Below the pieces are notes generated by a model. It had not been told where the DNA came from, ran no database searches, and saw only the letters and a list, made by a program, of their open reading frames with translations. This document shows, in pieces, positions 13,546-18,583 of a stretch of DNA of 18,583 nucleotides. Position numbers and translations under genes: made by a program. How positions within the stretch are numbered: position 1 is the first letter of the stretch; each line of letters begins with the position of its first letter. The DNA is from CAYPJE01 sp964410945 (GTDB lineage: Bacteria > Fidelibacterota > Marinisomatia > Marinisomatales > TCS56), in assembly GCA_964410945.1 (NCBI GenBank), contig CAYPJE010000054.1, forward strand, positions 1-18,583, written 5' to 3'.

Positions 13546-15648
13546 GAGACGCATGGAAAAATTGTTAGTTGGCCGCCAGGTGACGCTGGGATTCAATCCC
13601 ATGAATTTTGATCCGGTAACCTGTCCGCCCCGGTATCCCTGAGCCTGGAAGGTCAGATCTTTGCGGGGATCGCTGCTGACAAAACCCCAGGTATTGAAAT
13701 TCGGGTCCATGCGAAGGCTAGGGCCACCCCACAAGGCATAGCGATGCCAACCGGGTCCACCCATATTGAACCCACCACCAATACTCCAGTAATTGCTTAA
13801 AGTCATGCGTGCATTCATGTTTCCGCCATAATTTGGTGTCTCGTCACCGAAAGAACTGCCGCGCCAGAGATTAAAATTAATATTATAGCGCTGTAGATGA
13901 TCACTGGGAGTATCCTGGCGGTACTGAGCCCAGATAAAATATGATTTGTCATCCGTTTCGCGGTTATACCCGATATCATTGGGCTCAAAACCTGGCGATA
14001 CTGTCTGCTCACCGATCAGATAACGCCAATGATCGCCGCCCAGTTTTCCGAAGGCCAGTTTATGGGAAAAACCATGCAGATTGGTTCGGCTTGAATCCAC
14101 TTCCAGGTGACTGGCATCCGGCCGCTGGTAATAGTGAGAGGAACTCCGCTGGGTAGCGGTGATTGCTTCCGGTGTACCGATTACATCGGTTGCAGCAAAG
14201 GCTGCCTCAACATAGTATTGACCATCCAGAAACCGGTGGGAGACATCCAGTCCACCGGAATAGGCATCGTTGTGGAGCCATTCAAGGTTGGGCTCATTGA
14301 TATCACGGTTAACAGCCGTGAAGATACCACCTACAGTAGTATTTCCATCGTTAAAGTCTTTCTGCAGCCGGCTGACAAAATAGTTGGTCAGCGGTTCGAT
14401 AGTCTCACTGTAAGTACTGTCGTTATCAAAATCAATGATTCCTGTTTCTTCGGCAGTGATGGCATTCATGACACCAATCGAGATACCGTTGCTTGTTTTT
14501 CCACTCAGCTTGGCCGAGGTCAGGATAGTTGAGGATGAAGGATTGGTCTCATATCCGTCGAATTCATCCTCATCATTTTCATCATAGATATAATTGTGTG
14601 GTGAACGACCGATCCGGCGACTGTAAAACAGGCTGTTGTTGGAATTGTCGCCGTCACCGATTCCCAGACTGAAATTGTAGATATTTCCACCTTCGATGAA
14701 GAAGGGCCGCTTTTCCGAGAAGTAAGATTCGAAGGCGGATAAGTTCAACTCGGCGGGATCGGCTTCAACCTGGCCGAAATCGGGATTTACCGACAGATCC
14801 AGAGTCAGATTACTTGTTACACCAACTTTCATATCGGCACCGATATTACTGGAAGTATTGTAGCTTTTGGGATGGACCGGATTGCGATAGTAATTAGCCT
14901 TATCATATTGTCCGGTGATATAGGGAGAGACATAAATGCGGCGTTGCTTGGGAATGTTTTTAATTCCGTTCAGCTCGCCGTAATGGCTTACCCAGCCTTG
15001 TTCATTCTTCTTGATATGCGACCAGTAAATATCTTCGTTCTTTTCGGCAATGAAACGGTTGATCTGCAAACCCCAGGTCTGGTGTTCGTTGTTATCGAAG
15101 CGCAGTTCGCGGAAGGGTATTTTGAATTCGGCTGTCCAGCCATCTTTCATACGTGCCGTTTGACCTTCCCAGAGGGCATCCCAGTTGGAATCGTGATTTT
15201 CATCATCGTAACGCCGCAGGTCGTGTTTTACCCCAACCGGATTCAAGCCGAATTCAAAGGCGGTCCGGTTATCGTTATAACTGTCAACGGAAACATACAG
15301 CCAGTCGCTGTGGGTTTCTTCGTCCCGGCGGCTCATGATTCCCTTGATTGTCGACGGATCAGTGGTATAGGCTTTAACCGCCACGTACAGAAATTCGTCA
15401 TCGTAGGCCACGGCAAATTCGGTTCGTTCCGAAGCGGGATTGCCATCGACTGGATCACGCTGAATGAAATCAGATTTGAAGTTGCTGGCGGACCAGGTAG
15501 ATTCATCCAGATTTCCATCAATGATAATGGTGCTTTCTACTACCCTCAGGGCGTGCAGGGATTTTGGTGAGCTGAGTTTTGCCTGATCGGCTGATAGCCA
15601 ACCGGTCAAACCAATGAAAACGGTGAATTTTAATAAATGATGCTTCAT
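12967..15648 (-). CDS. CBM9-like/DUF5916 outer-membrane protein B
   Basis: The product is 893 aa from the ATG at 15648-15646. The frame extends to a TTG at 15663, but AAGGG lies seven bases before the ATG, so the ATG is preferred. The signal peptide is about residues 1-20 (KHHLLKFTVFIGLTGWLSA). The CBM9-like domain is about residues 35-225 (IIIDGNLDESTW, YDDEFLYVAVKAYT, WTAEFKIPFRELRFDN). The DUF5916-like barrel region follows (VNPDFGQVEADPAELNLSA, ESYFSEKRPFFIEGGNIY, YSRRIGRSPHNYIYDE) and ends in LLLKFSYLLNI, compatible with a last beta strand. Motif order is the same as in protein A, so the two are paralogues, probably both outer-membrane proteins of unknown ligand. Its last 193 codons are in the tandem duplication; the copy at 12967-13545 is the intact one. 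It is preceded by a short hairpin at 15699-15719. Confidence 0.87.
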   Translation of the reverse strand: MKHHLLKFTVFIGLTGWLSADQAKLSSPKSLHALRVVESTIIIDGNLDESTWSASNFKSDFIQRDPVDGNPASERTEFAVAYDDEFLYVAVKAYTTDPSTIKGIMSRRDEETHSDWLYVSVDSYNDNRTAFEFGLNPVGVKHDLRRYDDENHDSNWDALWEGQTARMKDGWTAEFKIPFRELRFDNNEHQTWGLQINRFIAEKNEDIYWSHIKKNEQGWVSHYGELNGIKNIPKQRRIYVSPYITGQYDKANYYRNPVHPKSYNTSSNIGADMKVGVTSNLTLDLSVNPDFGQVEADPAELNLSAFESYFSEKRPFFIEGGNIYNFSLGIGDGDNSNNSLFYSRRIGRSPHNYIYDENDEDEFDGYETNPSSSTILTSAKLSGKTSNGISIGVMNAITAEETGIIDFDNDSTYSETIEPLTNYFVSRLQKDFNDGNTTVGGIFTAVNRDINEPNLEWLHNDAYSGGLDVSHRFLDGQYYVEAAFAATDVIGTPEAITATQRSSSHYYQRPDASHLEVDSSRTNLHGFSHKLAFGKLGGDHWRYLIGEQTVSPGFEPNDIGYNRETDDKSYFIWAQYRQDTPSDHLQRYNINFNLWRGSSFGDETPNYGGNMNARMTLSNYWSIGGGFNMGGPGWHRYALWGGPSLRMDPNFNTWGFVSSDPRKDLTFQAQGYRGGQVTGSKFMGLNPSVTWRPTNNFSMRLYASYNLLDDNWSTWGSYEPTLDEQSLDERSDYLMSDLYQETLRATLRLDFTLTPNLSIQFYGSPFVTAGHFYNFKRVINPKADEWDNRYQEFVNGETTYDAENEVYYIDSDMDGATNYTVDNNDFNYKAFNSNLVVRWEYRPGSTFYLVWSNGLSEYISYEGEMNFGSDVRNMMKLDAENILLLKFSYLLNI

Positions 15649-15698
15649 CTCGGTGCCCTTCAATTATCGATTGTACCAGTTTAAGACCACCGGGAAAC

Positions 15699-15719
15699 GA
15701 AATAGTTGTCCACTATTTC
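15699..15719. promoter_or_regulatory. 8-bp inverted repeat upstream of gene B
   Basis: GAAATAGT (15699-15706) and ACTATTTC (15712-15719) are perfect arms around a 5-bp centre. The dyad lies between the stop of the 87-aa gene (15741) and gene B. A TACAAT (minus, 15675-15670) about 22 bp before the gene-B ATG may be its -10 element, but no good -35 is present at the right distance. The repeat may be an operator or a weak terminator for the Nudix-ROK operon; only a short T run follows it on the minus strand. Confidence 0.35.
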
Positions 15720-15740
15720 AGCTATTACTTAATCAGCTGT

Positions 15741-16004
15741 TCAGGCGGGGGACTGAAGCCAGTCGGATATTGGTTGTCCGAGGATCAGGTACACAAAAAC
15801 AGTTATCAATATTGCAGTTACCAGGAAAACCGCCGGAGATATCCTGAAATCGTGGGAATAAGGATTGTCCTTTTGCAATTGTTCATAGACCTGCTTCAGG
15901 TTTTTCAGAATGACATGAGTCAGGAACGAGGAAATCCCAAAACAGGCCAGTATTACCAGTTGATCGATCCCGGTGAGTGAGTTCAGCCAGTGCCCGAAAC
16001 GCAT
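15741..16004 (-). CDS. Small two-helix membrane protein coupled to the ROK kinase gene
   Basis: The product is 87 aa. Hydrophobic segments are at about residues 15-33 (IDQLVILACFGISSFLTHV) and 58-77 (AVFLVTAILITVFVYLILG), joined by a polar, basic linker (LKNLKQVYEQLQKDNPYSHDF). Its ATG (16004-16002) overlaps the ROK stop codon as TAATG, and a strong GGAGG stands just upstream within the ROK 3' end, so translational coupling is very likely and the gene is almost certainly real. No family is recognised. Co-expression with a sugar kinase and a Nudix hydrolase gives no clear functional hint. Confidence 0.78.
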   Translation of the reverse strand: MRFGHWLNSLTGIDQLVILACFGISSFLTHVILKNLKQVYEQLQKDNPYSHDFRISPAVFLVTAILITVFVYLILGQPISDWLQSPA

Positions 16005-16879
16005 TATTCCTCCAGAAGAGCCGCCCCGAAAACCCCAGCAGAATCACCCAGAGCATTTTTGAGGATCGGTGTTTTGACATAATCACTGAATACATGTTTG
16101 TAGACTGCATCACGGCCTTCATCATACAGGAAAGGGATATTGGATACTCCGCCACCCAGAACAATTGCGTCCGGATCAAGTATGTTAATTATATTGGATA
16201 GAGCACGCCCGAAACAGGTGATGAATTCGTTTTTCCACTGGTCAAAATGAGTGCGGCCTGGCGATTTCAAAATATCCTTCAATGCACTTTTTACTCCACC
16301 AAGTGCCGTCCAGCGTCGTTCCAGGGCCGGACCACTGATGAAAGACTCTACACAGCCCTGGTGTCCGCAATAACAGTCAGGACCAGCGTCCGAAATTTTA
16401 TGGTGGCCCCATTCTCCGGCAATATTAGTGGCACCAGTATGAATATGTCCGTCAACGACGATACCGCCGCCTACGCCTGTTCCCATTATTACTCCAAAAA
16501 CGGTGCGGTATCCTTCGGCGGCTCCCAATGTTGCCTCAGCTACGGCGAAGCAGTTGGCATCATTTTCCATGGAAATTGGATGTCCGAGAATTTCTTCAAT
16601 ATCCTTATTCAGGTGCCGGTCGATCAGGCAAAGGGTATTGCTGTTTCTGATTCGCCCGGTTTCTGGTGAGATGGAGCCGGGTGTGCAAATCCCAACCGAA
16701 TACTCATCACTGGTGTAACCTCCAAGTTCAGCGATCAATTGGCATATCCGGCTGACAATACTATCATAACCTTCTTGCTGGTCAGTGGGGACACGTTTCC
16801 GTGAAATAACATCATTATCGGTTCCCAGCAGTATACCTTCGATCTTTGTTCCACCTAAATCGATACCAATCCTGTTCAT
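16004..16879 (-). CDS. ROK-family sugar kinase (fructokinase/Mak-like)
   Basis: The product is 291 aa from the ATG at 16879-16877 (MNRIGIDLGGTK). The frame reaches 16945, but the extra 22 residues would lie inside the Nudix gene and before the phosphate-binding DLGGTK motif. The ROK signatures are complete: DLGGTK (7-12), catalytic Asp107 in ENDANC, GTGVGGG (133-139), GEWGH with His159, and the zinc motif CYCGHQGCVES (Cys169, Cys171, Cys176). The CTPGSISPETG segment (65-75) and overall order resemble E. coli Mak fructokinase more than glucokinases, so ATP-dependent phosphorylation of fructose or a related hexose is the best guess. The ATG overlaps the Nudix stop as ATGA, and its stop overlaps the next start as TAATG. 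Confidence 0.9.
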   Translation of the reverse strand: MNRIGIDLGGTKIEGILLGTDNDVISRKRVPTDQQEGYDSIVSRICQLIAELGGYTSDEYSVGICTPGSISPETGRIRNSNTLCLIDRHLNKDIEEILGHPISMENDANCFAVAEATLGAAEGYRTVFGVIMGTGVGGGIVVDGHIHTGATNIAGEWGHHKISDAGPDCYCGHQGCVESFISGPALERRWTALGGVKSALKDILKSPGRTHFDQWKNEFITCFGRALSNIINILDPDAIVLGGGVSNIPFLYDEGRDAVYKHVFSDYVKTPILKNALGDSAGVFGAALLEE

Positions 16880-17511
16880 TGCGCTATTTTCCCATTTACC
16901 AATATTTCCTTGAATTCTGCCAGAATCATTGCCGTAGCTCCCCACACTTTATGTCCATTAAAATTAAAGAAAGGAACATGCACATCATATCCTCTGATTT
17001 GTCGTTGCTCGGAGGACTGATTGCCATCGTCGAGTAATTGGCCGATAGATACATTAAACAGTTTATTGACCTCGCCTGGTTCCGGTTTTGCGGTACTTAT
17101 ATTATCCACCCAGCCGATGAAGGGATAAATGATATAACCGGATATGGGAACCGGCAACTGGCTTAACTCACTCAGGATCGTAATATTTGCTGCCGGGATT
17201 CCGATTTCCTCTTCGGTTTCACGGCAGGCGGTATTTGCCAGACTTTCATCGAATTCCCGGGCACCACCGGGGAGTGAAATCTGTCCTTTGTGATTATCGA
17301 CTTTATCGGTTCGTTCGGTTAGAAAAAAATTAATCTGTTCATTCTCCGGGTGGAGTAGGATCAATACAGCCGCTGGCCTGGCATCTTCCGGCAATGCAGG
17401 CAGTTTGACCGGCTGGATCGGACGCGCCAGCATTTTCCGCTGGGCCGTGGGACCCGGCCTGGTCTGTTTCAGGGCTTGTTTGATTGTTTTTAATTCCAAA
17501 ATACGGTCCAA
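16876..17511 (-). CDS. Nudix hydrolase, CoA pyrophosphatase (NudL/Nudt7-like)
   Basis: The product is 211 aa. The Nudix box is complete at residues 83-105: Gly83, Glu89, Arg97-Glu98, Glu101-Glu102 and Gly104. Just before it, FLTERTDKVDNHKGQISLPGG (from about residue 63 to 83) matches the NuCoA motif of CoA-diphosphatases (LLTxR...HxGQxxxPGG), so hydrolysis of CoA and acyl-CoA to phosphopantetheine and 3',5'-ADP is the likely reaction. The start is TTG at 17511-17509: an in-frame TGA lies directly upstream, no ATG precedes the domain, and a TAGG is nearby. It is the first gene of a coupled three-gene operon and overlaps the ROK gene by 4 bp. It faces the HAD gene across a 77-bp gap with no recognisable promoter hexamers. 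Confidence 0.88.
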   Translation of the reverse strand: MDRILELKTIKQALKQTRPGPTAQRKMLARPIQPVKLPALPEDARPAAVLILLHPENEQINFFLTERTDKVDNHKGQISLPGGAREFDESLANTACRETEEEIGIPAANITILSELSQLPVPISGYIIYPFIGWVDNISTAKPEPGEVNKLFNVSIGQLLDDGNQSSEQRQIRGYDVHVPFFNFNGHKVWGATAMILAEFKEILVNGKIAQ

Positions 17512-17588
17512 TCAGGCCTAAAATTTATTCAACGATCAGATAAAACTATCGCATTTTTCATTAATACAGGCTATGCTCGCAGTTCATT

Positions 17589-18233
17589 TTGAGTAAATAC
17601 AGACATATTATCTGGGACTGGAATGGCACCTTGCTGGATGACCTGGCGATGGCAATTGATGCTATCAACGTGATTCTGTTGAAATATAATCTGCCGACTC
17701 TCGATCAAAAACGGTATCTGGAGATATTTACTTTTCCGGTAATTGATTATTACCTGAAGCTGGGGTTTGATTTTGATAAAACACCGTTTGAGGTCGTCGG
17801 CACGGAATTCATCGATGAATATACCAGGCGGATGTTTGCTGTCGACTTGCATATTGGAGCCGTTGATTTCATGGAACGCTCACAGCAGTCCGGGATTACC
17901 CAATCATTGTTATCGGCTGCCAAGGTCCAGATGCTGGATACATTGATTGCTCACCATGACCTGGGTAAGTATTTTATCCGAGTACTCGGTCTGAATAATC
18001 ATTATGCCCACTCAAAGCTGGAAATCGGGCAGGATTGGATCAAAGCCATGCCGTATGATGCTTCCGAAGTGCTGTTCATCGGCGACACTTTCCATGATGC
18101 TGACGTTGCACGGAATATGGGTATCGATTTTGTATTGTTATCCCATGGACATACCAGCCATGAACGATTGAAAACCACCGGCAATCCGGTTTTCCGGAAT
18201 TTTGACGAACTGTCCAACTGGTTTTTCAAGTAG
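17589..18233 (+). CDS. HAD-superfamily hydrolase (phosphoglycolate phosphatase-like)
   Basis: The product is 214 aa with the four HAD motifs: WDWNGTLLDD (nucleophile Asp10, but Asn12 where many phosphatases have Asp), LLSAA (Ser109), HSKLEIG (Lys143) and FIGDTFHDADVA (Asp166, Asp170). An alpha-helical C1-type cap occupies about residues 18-85. It resembles Gph-like phosphatases; the substrate is unknown, and the D-x-N variant occurs in a recognised group of HAD proteins annotated only as hydrolases. The start is TTG at 17589: there is no in-frame ATG before the catalytic motif and an in-frame TAA lies at 17562-17564. No clear Shine-Dalgarno sequence is present. Divergent from the Nudix-ROK operon. 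Confidence 0.87.
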   Translation: MSKYRHIIWDWNGTLLDDLAMAIDAINVILLKYNLPTLDQKRYLEIFTFPVIDYYLKLGFDFDKTPFEVVGTEFIDEYTRRMFAVDLHIGAVDFMERSQQSGITQSLLSAAKVQMLDTLIAHHDLGKYFIRVLGLNNHYAHSKLEIGQDWIKAMPYDASEVLFIGDTFHDADVARNMGIDFVLLSHGHTSHERLKTTGNPVFRNFDELSNWFFK

Positions 18234-18246
18234 AATAGACTGTAAA

Positions 18247-18262
18247 AACCGTTAAATCGGTT
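18247..18262 (+). terminator. Possible weak terminator after the HAD gene
   Basis: AACCG (18247-18251) pairs with CGGTT (18258-18262) across a 6-nt loop, beginning 14 bp after the stop codon. The following sequence is pyrimidine-rich (ATCCCTTCTTTT) rather than a clean T run and the stem is only 5 bp, so termination here is uncertain. Confidence 0.3.
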
Positions 18263-18356
18263 ATCCCTTCTTTTAATAAATACCAAAACCATACCTGAAG
18301 TTGTGGGCGGATTTTTTATATATAAACCACGGATTTTTAGGCAGGATTAATTTCGT

Positions 18357-18380
18357 GCGACAGACACTATTGTCTGTCGC
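18357..18380. other. Perfect 10-bp hairpin in non-coding DNA
   Basis: GCGACAGACA (18357-18366) pairs exactly with TGTCTGTCGC (18371-18380) around the 4-nt loop CTAT. No T run follows on either strand, so it is not an ordinary intrinsic terminator. It could be part of a structured RNA, an extragenic palindromic repeat or a protein site; no second copy is present in this window. Confidence 0.55.
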
Positions 18381-18583
18381 TGGTAGTGGTATTGGTTGGT
18401 TTGTGCAGACAGGACCTGCCGTGACGGAATTTTCCTGAATGAATTCGGGATGCCTGCACTACTGAAGAGGGTAGTTTGTTCAAAAGTTACCTCACCGGAC
18501 ACGTCATGCCTGACCCCACAATGTTACCTATGTTTTGATTTCACCTTTCACTCTTCCGTATTCCGGTCTCCCTTTCTCCGTTT

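Larger units (their letters stand above)
18234..18583. other. 350-bp region without a recognisable gene
   Basis: No open reading frame with family resemblance or good start was found on either strand after the HAD stop. The stretch holds a weak stem at 18247-18262, a perfect 10-bp hairpin at 18357-18380, and the longer-range inverted pair GGCAGG (18340-18345) and CCTGCC (18415-18420) enclosing that hairpin. The rest shows no terminator, tRNA or promoter that I can support. It continues past the window edge. Confidence 0.6.

Noticed and set aside
14872..15570. Open frame of 232 codons on the plus strand within gene B
   Set aside because: It is the antisense shadow of a strongly recognisable coding region, with no family resemblance of its own. 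The same applies to the other opposite-strand frames inside A, B, OPT and phoH.
15649..15663. TTG start for protein B at 15663
   Set aside because: The ATG at 15648 has AAGGG seven bases upstream and a normal signal peptide follows it.
17589..17599. TTGAGTAAATA at the HAD start, identical to the end of the array before the ATPase gene (7857-7867)
   Set aside because: Shared 11-mers are expected many times by chance in a window of this length, and the HAD copy lacks the other three half-sites.

Overview
The window looks like a chromosomal segment from a Gram-negative bacterium of the FCB superphylum, possibly Candidatus Neomarinimicrobiota (SAR406/Marinimicrobia) or a neighbouring lineage. 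This is inferred from two large CBM9-like/DUF5916-type outer-membrane proteins, a PIN-PhoH ATPase, a DUF5362-like membrane protein, a YidD domain carried on an exported protein, and many signal peptides. No rRNA, tRNA, CRISPR array, transposase or phage gene is visible, and the taxonomy is low confidence.

Layout. (1) Bases 1-2489, minus strand: a tightly packed operon of an OPT-family transporter, a secreted or membrane YidD-domain protein (8-bp overlap), and the N-terminus of a GH63-like glycosidase (14-bp overlap) that runs off the left edge. (2) Bases 2490-3902, plus strand: a divergent promoter region with a perfect FNR-type box, an exported UshA-like metallophosphatase with a degenerate active site, an overlapping small membrane protein with a charged helical tail, and a strong intrinsic terminator. 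(3) Bases 3994-5776, minus: phoH, then a four-helix-type membrane protein. (4) Bases 5869-7796: an alpha/beta hydrolase (plus), a two-helix membrane protein (minus) and a DECR1-like 2,4-dienoyl-CoA reductase (plus). The hydrolase and phoH diverge from a promoter region with four copies of a 10-bp motif. (5) Bases 7821-9057, plus: an AAA_14/DUF4143 ATPase preceded by an unusual array of four alternating half-sites spaced exactly 11 bp apart and ending at its start codon.

(6) Bases 9156-15648, minus: two paralogous CBM9/DUF5916 outer-membrane proteins, here called A (9156-11795) and B (12967-15648). A perfect 1092-bp tandem duplication spans the end of B, the B-A intergenic terminator and the start of A. 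It leaves a chimeric, frameshifted pseudogene between the two intact genes. It is either a very recent duplication or an assembly artefact. (7) Bases 15741-17511, minus: a translationally coupled operon (ATGA and TAATG overlaps) of a CoA-pyrophosphatase-type Nudix hydrolase, a fructokinase-like ROK kinase and a two-helix membrane protein. (8) Bases 17589-18233, plus: a HAD phosphatase with a TTG start. It is followed by about 350 bp of apparently non-coding DNA with a perfect 10-bp hairpin.

Most genes are housekeeping or envelope functions. I do not see a defence island or other clearly new multi-gene system. The most unusual items are the half-site array in front of the ATPase gene, the duplication-generated chimera, the FNR-like box in the OPT/UshA-like divergent promoter, and the signal-peptide-bearing YidD protein.
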